DNA of 64,000 bases. It comes from Natronosalvus hydrolyticus (GTDB lineage: Archaea; Halobacteriota; Halobacteria; Halobacteriales; Natrialbaceae). The stretch lies in contig JAOPJZ010000008.1 in the NCBI GenBank assembly GCA_025517525.1, forward strand, positions 95,567-159,566, in the 5' to 3' direction. Made by a program: the position numbers and the translations under genes. The notes below the pieces were generated by a model that worked only from the letters and a program-made list of their open reading frames with translations, searched no databases and was not told the origin of the DNA. Shown here piece by piece: positions 34,748 to 43,618 of this stretch. Position 1 is the first letter of the stretch. Every line of letters starts with the position of its first letter.

Positions 34748-34954
34748 TCACTACGACTCACTCGTTTCTCAAAACCACTACTATACATGTGATGTCCACG
34801 AGTGTACATTGACTACATGAAATAGGTTATGAGCGGCACAACAAGGAGTCAACAGTTGTAACACGGAAAACGTTTCAGCAAAGCGCTCGGGGGTGTTCAG
34901 TTAGATTATTTTGGACAAAGTGTCAAAACCATAATGTAGTCAATAGGTAAATGA

Positions 34955-36523
34955 TTATGCTTTCATGAGACGGTTCCTCATCTTCTGCCGGATAGTGGGT
35001 GGCAATACCGCAAATAGGAATGAGACTGCAAAAATGATTACTAGGATTATATTCAATGTGCCCGAGAGCAATGCATCCGACATATCACCCCCACTTAGAG
35101 CCACTGCGAACAGGAAACTCTCCTCTGCCATTCCAACCAGTACAAACGCAATTAAAAAGGGGACTCTACTAACATTTACCGCGATTAATAAGAGTCCAAA
35201 AATGGCAAACGCTACTGCGAATACTAGATCAATTGGTTGTCCTCTTGTTACTAAGACTGCACTAAGTGATATGGTAGTAATTAACACAAACAATACAGGA
35301 ACTGGCGTTGTTGCTAACTTAGCGATATACTTCACTAATGCTACACCGATAATTGATGTTGTGATATTAGAAGCCAATATTGATAGAATTATAACTAGCA
35401 CTAAATAAGTTTCATCAACAATTAATGAAGGGCTTGGAAATATACCTTGGATAAGGAGTCCAGCTAAAAAGACGGCCATAGAAGCTGTTCCAGGAATTCC
35501 TAGACCAAGGGTTGGGAATAATTGTCCACCGTCCTTAGCGTCATTGGCAGCTTCTGCTGCGATTACACCCTCGATCGCACCAGAACCGAACTTATCTGGT
35601 GTCTTGGAGAATTGTATTGCTTGAGCATAGGCTAAAAAAGCAGAAACTGTTGCTCCGGCCCCGGGTATTGCACCAATAAGCACGCCAATCATACTACCTC
35701 TTAGCCAAGTCCATCTGTGTTTTATCACTGCCTTCGCGCCCTCTAATTTACTCCCCTGCAATTGGATTTTGCTAGAGTCAACAATAGACCCTTTCCCCAA
35801 AGACATTAATCTGACAACCTCTGCTATTGCAAACATACCTATGATCATTGCCATAAGATCTACTCCATCGAGCAAGATGTCGATACCCAGAGTGAATCGA
35901 CCTTCTCCAGTTTGTGGTGCAGTACCAACTAATGCAAGTAAACCGCCGAGCATAGCCGTCATTATTCCGTATAGTGGTTTATTCGATACAGAAAGAGGAA
36001 TTATTACGAGTGCAATAGCGATTAGCCAAAATACTTCAGAGGGGCCAAACATAAGCACAAAGCCAGAAATAAACGGGAGTAGCAATAAGAAAAGAATGGT
36101 ACCAACAATAGCACCACCTGCTGAAGAAATCGCTGAAGCAATTATCGCTTCGTTGGCCCTGCCTTGTTGAGTAAGTGGATAGCCATCAATCATTGTAGCT
36201 GCATTTGATGATGTACCAGGTGTATTAATAAGAATTGCAGTCAATGATCCACTAAATGTTGTAGCCCCTATTGCACCACTCAATAACATAAATGCTTGAT
36301 ACTGGTCTAAAAAGAAGGTGAATGGTAATAATATAGTTAATGCAACCAATCCACCTAAACCCGGAATAATACCCAAAATCATACCCGCTATTACACCAAT
36401 TAGTAAATAATGCCATCTCTCACTCATTAATGAAAGAGATACTTGGATTGCATCTAACAAGTCGCCTCTACCAATACCCTCACCTAATTGAAGTAAAAAT
36501 AATATCTCAAATGACTCTACCAT
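34955..36523 (-). CDS. tctA: TctA-type membrane permease of a tripartite tricarboxylate transporter
   Basis: A 522-residue, 11-12 helix membrane protein of the TctA family. Hallmarks are the glycine motifs IAGMILGIIPGLGGLVALTILLP-region near residue 50 and GVLIGAIPGAGATVSAFLAY near residue 290, ATTFSGSLTAILINTPGTSSN, and QLFPTLGLGIPGTASMAVFL. It is the large transport subunit that works with TctB and the receptor TctC, driven by an ion gradient. ATG 36523 is preferred over ATG 36541 because the TATA box lies only about 10 nt before the latter but about 28 nt before the former. It is transcribed opposite to the dehydrogenase operon. Confidence 0.88.
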   Translation of the reverse strand: MVESFEILFLLQLGEGIGRGDLLDAIQVSLSLMSERWHYLLIGVIAGMILGIIPGLGGLVALTILLPFTFFLDQYQAFMLLSGAIGATTFSGSLTAILINTPGTSSNAATMIDGYPLTQQGRANEAIIASAISSAGGAIVGTILFLLLLPFISGFVLMFGPSEVFWLIAIALVIIPLSVSNKPLYGIMTAMLGGLLALVGTAPQTGEGRFTLGIDILLDGVDLMAMIIGMFAIAEVVRLMSLGKGSIVDSSKIQLQGSKLEGAKAVIKHRWTWLRGSMIGVLIGAIPGAGATVSAFLAYAQAIQFSKTPDKFGSGAIEGVIAAEAANDAKDGGQLFPTLGLGIPGTASMAVFLAGLLIQGIFPSPSLIVDETYLVLVIILSILASNITTSIIGVALVKYIAKLATTPVPVLFVLITTISLSAVLVTRGQPIDLVFAVAFAIFGLLLIAVNVSRVPFLIAFVLVGMAEESFLFAVALSGGDMSDALLSGTLNIILVIIFAVSFLFAVLPPTIRQKMRNRLMKA

Positions 36524-36545
36524 GAAGTTCAATACTAACATAAGC

Positions 36546-36575
36546 CATTTATATATTATGGTTATTGATGATCAA
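36546..36575 (-). promoter_or_regulatory. Promoter of tctA with TATA box and ATTGAT palindrome
   Basis: ATAATATATAAATGG (36546-36560, minus strand) is a strong TATA element about 28 nt before the chosen tctA ATG. Just upstream, ATTGATGATCAAT (36563-36575) is a 13-bp palindrome sharing ATTGAT with sites ahead of gcdH and the IclR gene. Confidence 0.5.
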
Positions 36576-36639
36576 TTGACAATTTGGTAGTGCGCTCTTG
36601 TGTAGCACTTTGTTGATCTCACAGTGTAGCTTTTATAGC

Positions 36640-36862
36640 GTGTTTGGGTGGTTCTATCCCAGGTTTCCGCAGTAATTCTCGTCAAGGTTGAAAAGTTCGG
36701 AGATACTGTGGGAATTTGGCCTTCGAGATGCCTCAATGTGGCGAGAGCCACGGATCGCATTAGTGCTTCAAGAAAGTAATTGAGGAACTCATATCACGAG
36801 CATGTCGGAGAGAGACTCCTGGCCTTATTTTGTCGTACCTGTTGCTCAAACATCTATGAGGA
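36640..36862 (-). pseudogene. IS1595 transposase C-terminal relic with an 86-bp repeated segment
   Basis: Minus strand 36770-36640 reads SVALATLRHLEGQIPTVS, matching the end of the IS1595 relic at 22.9-23.05 kb. Adjacent 36777-36862 is an inverted copy of 22581-22668. Both relics hold the same segment next to the same sequence, so they descend from one parent copy. Confidence 0.5.
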
Positions 36863-36869
36863 ACTACTG

Positions 36870-37724
36870 CGACCGTGGCTCTCGAAGGTATTTACGTGGA
36901 TATATCATCCGCTTATTCACCGTTGCCATGTTCGTCTTAGCGTCTGTTCTGGTAGACACAGTCGATGTAGACGGGAAACTCGACGGTCCAGCTGTAACCG
37001 TCGAGTTTCGCCGTCAGATCGTGTTGGATGACGCGACTCCTGCCTTCAGAAAGTTCCTGCTTGATTGTCTTTCCCCAGCGGACGATCGGCATCACATACG
37101 CGTAGTTGTGTGCTTGAAGCAACGTGACACACTTGCTGCCGTAGATCCGCGATCAAGATTGACGGGCTTGACTCCAGCGTCAAGGCCATCGTGAATATCG
37201 AGAAACTCGGCGAGAACGCTGCTGGCAGTGTTGCCGACTTCGAGACAGCACACTGCCGCCCTGAATTGCTTGTTCTTCACGTGCGCGTAGAGTGTGGCGT
37301 AGACGGGGAATGAGGTGGTTCCACGCTTTGCTCCCGAATAATAGAGGCTGTCTATCTCGTCTTCCTCGCCGTAGTAGGGTCGCAAATGGAAGTCTACGCA
37401 GAACTCCACCTGCTCGGGAAGTACGTCGAGAACGTCCTTCTGAAGCAGCGTGTTACCGATCCGTTCGACCGACTCTAGGTCGAACTTCTCACGAAGGTGG
37501 TACAGAACTGTGTTCTGGTGGGGTGAATCATTACTCTTCTTGCAGAGTGTCGAGACTGAGGTTCCGTCGGCGCATGCGCCGACGAGAACCTCGAAAAGGT
37601 CTTCAGCCGTTGTTTCAGCCTTGGGAACGAAGTCTATCTCAACTTCCTCGTCAATCGTGTTGACAATAAAGTTAAAAAGCTGATCTTCGTGGATTGAACC
37701 GTCTGCTTGCTTGGTTTTGAACAC
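36870..37724 (-). pseudogene. ISH3-family transposase fragment B
   Basis: From 37724 the minus strand reads QADGSIHEDQLFNFIVNTI, VPKAETTAEDLFEVLVGACA, LEQVEFCVDFHLRPYYGEED-region, SLYYSGAKRGTTSFPVYATL and VKPVNLDRGS, then a frame change and NYAYVMPIVRWGKTIKQEL and FPVYIDCVYQNRR. This is about two-thirds of an ISH3 transposase, lacking the C-terminus. Confidence 0.75.
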
Positions 37725-37759
37725 ATCTTCTACAAGCAGACATCCTTCCTAGCTCCTTA

Positions 37760-37897
37760 CTATTTAGCGGAACCTCTCACGTTAACCTCAGCTTCGTCAA
37801 GCTGCTTTGTGAAGGACTGATACTTTGTTGGCGGACCAAAGAAGCAAGCAGGCAGTAACAGGAAGTCGTCTACAGGATCAAGCGTGCTATCAAACAT
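37760..37897 (-). CDS. 45-residue small reading frame upstream of ISH3 fragment B
   Basis: Minus-strand ATG at 37897 to TAG at 37760 encodes 45 residues ending TKQLDEAEVNVRGSAK. The same C-terminal sequence with changes (TKQLDDTELFVRASAK) precedes ISH3 fragment A at 24.9 kb. It could be a real micro-protein or the end of another transposase duplicated together with ISH3. Function unknown. Confidence 0.25.
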   Translation of the reverse strand: MFDSTLDPVDDFLLLPACFFGPPTKYQSFTKQLDEAEVNVRGSAK

Positions 37898-37917
37898 TGA
37901 AATCAACCGCCTTATCG

Positions 37918-38857
37918 GGCCGTGTTGAATCGCCATACGGCATTGGAATTTACTGTTTCACGGCACGCTTGATGTTGTAGACGACACACATCAGGGCTAT
38001 TTCGCGGAACTCACGAAACCAGGATCGCGCTCGCACGGCGAAGCCGAGCGAGCGCTTGACAGCGGAGTTCACGGTTTCGGTCATCGAGCGCTGATTGTAG
38101 CGTTGTTCGTCGATTCTGGCGTTGTGCGCGTGGTCGTAAGGTGCGAAGATACGATGCTTGATCAACGGTCTGATGCCGAGTTCACGGAGTGCTTCGCGGA
38201 GCGATTGCTTGTCGTAGCCCTTATCGGCGGCTAGAGACCGCAGATCGCCCGCATTTCGGCGGGCGATCTGCTCGGCGAGATCTGCGTCGCTTCCTTCCCG
38301 GTTTGTCGAGCAGTGTACGTCGAGGACGGCTTGAGACTCCGTATCGACGAGTTTCGTGACTTTGAGCTTCTGGACGCGGTAGCTTATTCGCTGACAGTAA
38401 TGACGGCTCGCGGATGATCGCTCGTAGAATGTGGCGTCAATAGCTCCGTCTTTCGAGGGATCGTGCAGCTGCGCCGACTGGCGCAGCAGCACTCGACAGA
38501 CGCTCATACTGATCCGATCGAACGCTTCACACAACGTAGAGGGGCAGGGGAGATCGGTCGCGTTGAGGCCGATCTACCCAGTTATTTGTGGCATCTCCTT
38601 GAGCAGGTCAATCGTCATCCGGTAGGACGTATCGAGGTAAATCCGCAGACAGTGGAGTGAAACGAGGGCATAGTCGGCGAATCCGCCGCCACCTTCCGGG
38701 GCGGCGGATTCGTCTCCATCGCCAGTAACGTTTTGAGCAACCGGCACAATTTCCCCAATGAAGCGGGAGATTTGTGTCATGAACACGCGCAGCCTCCCGC
38801 TTCAACTCCTTTGATTTACTGACTTGTTCCGCCGCCGTCTAGTGATTCAACACAGCC
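37918..38857 (-). mobile_element. IS5-family element with intact ends
   Basis: Inverted repeats GGCCGTGTTGAATC (37918) and, inverted, GGCTGTGTTGAATC (ending 38857), flanked by an exact 8-bp duplication CCTTATCG at 37910-37917 and 38858-38865. 940 bp. The ends and duplication are intact, so the insertion is recent, yet its gene is frameshifted. Confidence 0.85.
37950..38770 (-). pseudogene. IS5-family transposase with one frameshift
   Basis: The N-terminal frame (38770-38574) reads ISRFIGEIVPVAQNV, FADYALVSLHCLRIYLDTSY and LLKEMPQITG, then stops. The C-terminal frame (38560-37950) has LHDPSKDGAIDATFYERSSA (first Asp), LRSLAADKGYDKQSLREAL (second Asp), RYNQRSMTETVNSAVKRSLG (Glu) and ends VVYNIKRAVKQ. 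One single-base change near 38575 separates them. A programmed frameshift is possible but no slippery run is present. Confidence 0.8.
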
Positions 38858-39019
38858 CCTTATCGAGATTTACCACGGCCATTTATAACAGACCATCCAT
38901 GGCCACGAACCTCTGAAAATAACATCAACATCTGAGTTTCCTACTTAGTACTACATTCGCATGTCAAAAGTGCATTAATTGGCACAATCTTTATACAGCC
39001 ATCATCAGTAATTAACCAC

Positions 39020-39550
39020 ATGAATTGGACTCAAGCTAGTTCCTTTCAAACCTGGGTGACCAATAATGAAGACAAAGTGGGGGAAATTATATTCAATATA
39101 ATCATTCTGATTTTTATGGCTTTTTTTTTCTTTGAAGTCCGTCAACTCCGCCCTACTTCGGCACTCTTCCCTAACCTTTTACTGGGGCTTTTGTTCATCT
39201 CATGGATAGCGACTACAATTTCATTGGTGTCATCAAAATATAACATAGGAAAGAAACAGCCTTCAGAATCTACTAGCGGTGAATCAGATGAATTATATGA
39301 GATAGAATTATCTAACACAGTTGTTAACCTTCTGTGGATAGCTATTTTCCTGATAAGCATGATTTATATTGGTTTCTTCACGACAATATTTTTCTTCGCG
39401 TTTATATACCTGTATTTGTATCATGAGAAGGCAAAACACAAGATACTATCACCCTTAGCATGGTCGGTGGGCATTGTGGGACTTCAATATATCTTCTTTT
39501 TAGAGTTGCTATTTCGGCCATTCGTGCTTCGGTTCGGTTTTCTACCCTGA
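39020..39550 (+). CDS. tctB: TctB-type small membrane subunit of a tripartite tricarboxylate transporter
   Basis: A 176-residue, four-helix membrane protein: helix 1 IIFNIIILIFMAFFFF followed by EVRQLRPTSALFP, typical of TctB where the sequence after helix 1 ends in FP; helix 2 LLGLLFISWIATTISL; a hydrophilic loop (QPSESTSGESDEL); then two more helices (VVNLLWIAIFLISMIYIG, and TIFFFAFIYLYLY). TctB is poorly conserved in sequence, so the call leans on topology and on tctA and tctC in the same region. A TATA-like CTTTATACAG (38990-38999) lies about 25 nt before ATG 39020. It is on the opposite strand from tctA and separated from it by IS debris. Confidence 0.75.
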   Translation: MNWTQASSFQTWVTNNEDKVGEIIFNIIILIFMAFFFFEVRQLRPTSALFPNLLLGLLFISWIATTISLVSSKYNIGKKQPSESTSGESDELYEIELSNTVVNLLWIAIFLISMIYIGFFTTIFFFAFIYLYLYHEKAKHKILSPLAWSVGIVGLQYIFFLELLFRPFVLRFGFLP

Positions 39551-39624
39551 CTAGCATCGACTGACCTGTAGATGGCAAGATCTTGAGAATGATATAGTAG
39601 AAATTAGAAGTAATTGATCACACA

Positions 39625-40253
39625 ATGGACAGAGAGTTGTTCGAGGCCTTTGTCGATCACACTCTCAAAGAGACAGTTTATCAGGGAGTCCTTGATGCAT
39701 CTGATCTCGATGAGGAAGAAACCAACACGTTTGTGAAACCAGCGCTGGCCGAACACGGTTTCATTACGATCGTAATCAACGATACAAGCGAGGGCAGATC
39801 CGGAACTCTCCACTCACTAATGGACGGAACTCAGTTCAAACAGATCATACGAGAGGCCTATACCGAGTTTCACGGAGATTCGGACGATGAGAATTGTGAG
39901 AGGGCTTGTTATAAGTGCCTGATGTCGTTCTATAACCAGCGAGAAACGAATTGTTCAACAGAGAGTTAGTCGAAAGTCGGTTGGAAGCTGTGGAGCCTGC
40001 AACCCTGTTGTAAGTGATAGACACGAGTGACGATAAAAATGGTTTCACAAAACTACTGGAGGCCTGTAAATCCAGTTTCGAACGCGAAGTACTTCACACG
40101 ATCCAAAACAGTGGATTCGAACTTCCCAATGATGCACAACAAACGTGTACGATAACGATAGGCCGGTTCCGAGGCCGAACCTCATTTACCATCGGGAGTG
40201 AACCTCAATTGCAGTATCCGTGGAAGGCCCCGACCACGAGAAGGATTATGTGA
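39625..40253 (+). pseudogene. Decayed C-terminus of a DUF1998-type helicase
   Basis: The first frame (39625-39969) ends with SEGRSGTLHSLMDGTQFKQI and ENCERACYKCLMSFYNQRE, the cysteine-bearing DUF1998 signature of large DEAD/DEAH helicases, including DISARM DrmB-like and related defence helicases. After a frameshift near 39955, FNRELVESRLEAVEP and FEREVLHTIQNSGFELPNDA continue as the usual tail. Upstream helicase domains are absent. A remnant of a large defence or DNA-repair gene. Confidence 0.6.
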
Positions 40254-40487
40254 AGGAGGACGACCAGCGAAAACGAAAGCGTCGTAATCGAATGAGCCTT
40301 TGAGTCGTCGCAATAACCGATATTAGCAAAGTCCCGGAGGTGTGGGAAACGATCAGTTGACCGTCCAAGGAGTTCCTATCCGCTAACGTAGTGAGTCTCT
40401 CAAGAGACACGAGAGGAGCACTCCGCTGCCAAGCATCGCTCCTAATTGATCAGTCCCCTAACTGGGTGCGGCAATATTGGACCAACC
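40254..40487. other. Gene-free stretch between the helicase relic and IS630 copy 2
   Basis: About 230 bp with no identifiable gene or repeat. Confidence 0.4.
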
Positions 40488-41549
40488 ACTATAATAACCG
40501 TTAGAACTTTTTACTCAGACAGTATTAGTGGATGTAGTGGATCATCTCGACGAGATCTCTGTCGAGGAGTTGCAAGATTCCCTCGGCAACGTGGAGGGAA
40601 AAAAGCCGACACAACGGCTATTAGCAGCAATAGCGTACAAAAATGGTCTTACGCAGACTGAACTAGCCGAGTGGTACGGCGTTCAGCGACGAACAATCTA
40701 TAGCTGGCTCATGCGACTCGACACCGACGAGTCGCTTGAGCATGCTGTTAGTGATGCTCAGCGATCTGGGAGAAATCGGAAGCTCTCAGAAAAAATCAAA
40801 AAGAGTTCGAGGAAACAGTCCACGAATCTCCCGATGAAGTTGGCTTTGAAGCCCCGGCGTGGACGCCGGCGTTCGTCCAGCAGTATCTCGACGAGACGTA
40901 CGGTGTCGAGTACTCAATCCCGTGTTGTCGGCGATTGCTCAAAGAAGCGGGATTGAGCTACCAAAAGCCACGCCGTACAGCCGCCGAATCTGAAGCTGAG
41001 GAACAAGAAACATTCCGCGAGGAACTCAAAAAAAGCGGCGGGGGATGGATGCCACAGTAGTTTGTATCGATCAAACCAAGAAATCTGTCCAAGTTGAGCC
41101 GCGTGCCGCGTGGTTTCCGCGCGGGACGCGACCGTCTGTCGAATTATCCGGGCAATACGACTGGACGTGTCTCTTGGGCGCGATCACCAAAGACGGTGCT
41201 CGCTTTTTCTCTCGATTTGAAAAGTACGTTACCGCCGATCATGCAAAACATTTCATTTTCCCGTTATGCAAAGAGTTTGAAGATGATTTGATTATAGTGT
41301 TGGATGGGGCGCCGGATTTTCGGGCGTCGGCCGTCAAGGACCTAGCGGCCCGTGACGACCTCGCTTTCGTGACATTGCCAGCGTACTTGCCAGAACTAAA
41401 TCCTGTCGAAGAGTGCTGGAGACAGCTCCAAGCAGCACTTAGTAATCGCTTCTTTGACTCACTCAACGACCTCACAACAGCGATTGAGACAGCTATCGAT
41501 CAACTCTCTGTACCAGAAGTGTGCAATTATTTCTAATGCCTACTATAGT
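40488..41549 (+). mobile_element. IS630-type element, copy 2
   Basis: Ends ACTATAATAACCGTTAGAA (left) and, inverted, ACTATAGTAGGCATTAGAA (right). 1,062 bp, near-identical to copy 1 at 17954-19012. Damage is the reverse of copy 1: here the first frame is broken and the second is complete. Confidence 0.8.
40528..41536 (+). pseudogene. IS630 transposase of copy 2, frame 1 broken, frame 2 intact
   Basis: Frame 1 follows copy 1 (HLDEISVEELQDSLGNVEGK, QTELAEWYGVQRRTIYSW) to 40787, where CTCAGAAAAAATC lacks one base of CTCAGGAAAAGATC region, shifting the frame. The slippery A7-G run is kept at 41028-41035. Frame 2 (41045-41536) is complete: VVCIDQTKKSV (first Asp), LIIVLDGAPDFRAS (second Asp) and LPELNPVEECWRQLQ (Glu). 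Confidence 0.8.
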
Positions 41550-42030
41550 TGGTCTGTGGTCTGGCCCGAGTGCGGTCACGTATCCTCCAGAGTCCCTCTA
41601 TGAAACGTGGGGCAAACACGCTGAGGAATTGGATTTGAGTATCAGCCAGTTCCTCATTCGGATGGTTGAGGCGGGTCGTAAGCAAGTCGATATCGAAGAT
41701 TTCGCAGAGGAGTCGCTCCGAGACCTCCATAACCAGGCACTTGATCTGTAACGAGAATTCGACCAACAACGCACGCGGAATCAGGAATTGGAACGGCAAC
41801 TTCACCGAACCGTTCACGGCGAGATCCTCGACTACGTCGAAGATAATCCCGGCGCAACTAGACTGGAGATCATGCAATTCGTAGCTGATACCGTTCCGAG
41901 TCGCGTTGTGAGTTACCTTGACCTGCTCGAAGGAGACGAACTCGTACTTCGAGACGGAGAGTACTACCTCCAAAAGATTGGCTCTGTAGTTTCGCTAGAC
42001 CCGAGGGTTACGACTGCGTTATCTCCGTAG
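41550..42030 (+). pseudogene. Truncated ribbon-helix-helix-like integrase-associated regulator
   Basis: Directly after IS630 copy 2 the frame reads VTYPPESLYETWGKHAEELD, LSISQFLIRMVEAGRKQVD, then a TAA at 41749, then continues in the same frame with QELERQLHRTVHGEILDYVE and DTVPSRVVSYLDLLEGDELV to 42030. The layout (RHH head, winged-helix tail) resembles haloarchaeal proteins encoded beside tyrosine integrases. The N-terminus was removed by the IS630 insertion and the body carries a stop. Confidence 0.5.
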
Positions 42031-42051
42031 AAAGCGAAGAGACAGATTGGT

Positions 42052-42702
42052 TTGACATCCGAAGTCCGTCTCTTCACTCGTGTTACGGTCGCCAAAGCTA
42101 AATCAGTTGTCAAGAACCCGGACGAACCCGCCGACCCCGAAGGGGGTGGCGGGTTCGCTGAATGGGCAATGCTCACGCTTCATGCACTCCGCATCGAGCT
42201 GGGCAAATCCTACCGCGTCACGGTGGATTTGCTCAGCGAGATGCCCGGTATCCTCGAACAAATTGGGCTCACGCGGTTACCTCACTACACGGTTCTTCGT
42301 ACGTAGTTTGCACGGATTCCGACCAAGACGTGGCGTGCGTTTCTCGGCGCGTCAGCCGAGAAACGCACTGGCCACGCCGCCATCGATTCGACTGGCTTCG
42401 ACCGTGATCAGCCCAGCCGTCACTACGCCAACCGTACCCACTACCGCGTCCGGGCGCTGAAAGTCACCGCCCTCGTGGATGTCGAAACGGTATACATCAC
42501 CGACATCCACTCGATCACGCCCACAACGCCCGCATGGATCGTGATCGGTACAACCGTCGCTCGATGAACGAAACCTTCTTCTCAAGCATCAAGCGCACGC
42601 TCGGCGCAGCAGTGCGTGCGCGAAGCTGGTGGCTGGAGTTCCGCGAAATGCTGCTCAAAGCCACCGTCTACAACCTCCGTCGAAGCGTCCGATATCCATG
42701 AA
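42052..42702 (+). pseudogene. IS5-family transposase relic with internal deletion
   Basis: Pieces WAMLTLHALRIELGKSYRVT, LLSEMPGILEQIGLTRLPHY, AAIDSTGFDRDQPSRHYANR (first Asp) and, after a deletion, RYNRRSMNETFFSSIKRTLG (Glu) and WWLEFREMLLKATVYNLRRS. The second-Asp region is missing. Related to the IS5 copy at 38 kb. Confidence 0.72.
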
Positions 42703-42766
42703 ATCCAGCGCCGTGTACCGAAACTACAGAGCCGAAATTTCGACTACTAGTAGATTGCCAGTATAG

Positions 42767-43498
42767 CCCGACAACACCATCCTCGTCCACGACGTCGACG
42801 GCTACCAGCCGGTCGCCTGGCTCACCCGGGCCGACAGCGTCTCGAGCGACCGCTCGAACGGGTTCACCCTCGTCGCCAAGAAAGATACCCAGACCCTGCG
42901 CGTCGCCGCCCACGACCAGGATGGCTTCGGGACGTACCCCGCCTCGAGCGCCGGTATCCCCGTCGGCACCTGTCCAAACGACGACTGTACCGGCGTGCTC
43001 GTTCGGTCGAACGGCGTCCACTGTGTCGACTGTGGCGAACGGTATGCAATTCCGAACGACGCGACGATTCGCGACGAGCGCTGTTCGTGTGGCCTCCCAC
43101 GGATGCGCGTCGAACGAGGACTCGCCTTTCACGTCTGTCTCGACCGTGGCTGTGAATCACTCGACGACGCCGTTACCGAGGCCTTCGACCGCGAGTGGGA
43201 CTGTCCGGAGTGTGGGAGCGACCTCCTGATTCTCCGGCGCGGTGGGCTGATCGCCGGCTGTGAATCGTATCCGGAGTGTGAGACCGGCTACGTGATTCCG
43301 ACCGGCGTCGTCGACGGCGAGTGTGCCTGTGGACTCCCAACCTTCGACACCGGGCACGGCCGGCGCTGTCTGGATGCGACCTGTGCTCGACTCGAGGAAC
43401 ACGAGCGAACGGACGATGCATCGGAAGAAGACTCTGAGAGTCCCTCGCTCACCGATCGTGACGCCCTCGAGGTGGAGGAAGCAGTCGTCGAAGAGTGA
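42767..43498 (+). pseudogene. 5'-truncated zinc-ribbon protein at the island/core junction
   Basis: An open frame of 243 codons that runs in from a stop at 42764 with no start, beginning DNTILVHDVDGYQPVAWLTR. It then has at least four zinc knuckles: CPNDDC, CVDCGERYAIP, CSCGLPRMRVERG, and CPECGSDLLILRRGGLIAGC with a topoisomerase-type C4 finger, ending in an acidic tail. The start resembles part of a NucS/DUF91-like haloarchaeal protein, but I am not sure. The N-terminal part has been replaced by the IS5 relic. GC jumps to core level exactly here, marking the right edge of the island. Confidence 0.55.
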
Positions 43499-43618
43499 CG
43501 TTCGAGCCCAACGGGCGGTGTCGAGGTGGGTGGAGGCCCACCGACCGTCGGCTGGCTATTTACGAGGGTGAGGCCCACAATTCGCAGGCGCTTTGTGCCC
43601 GGCCACACAGGTTCGCGT

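Noticed and set aside
37950..38770. Programmed frameshift in the IS5 transposase
   Set aside because: No slippery heptamer at the junction near 38575; a mutation is simpler.
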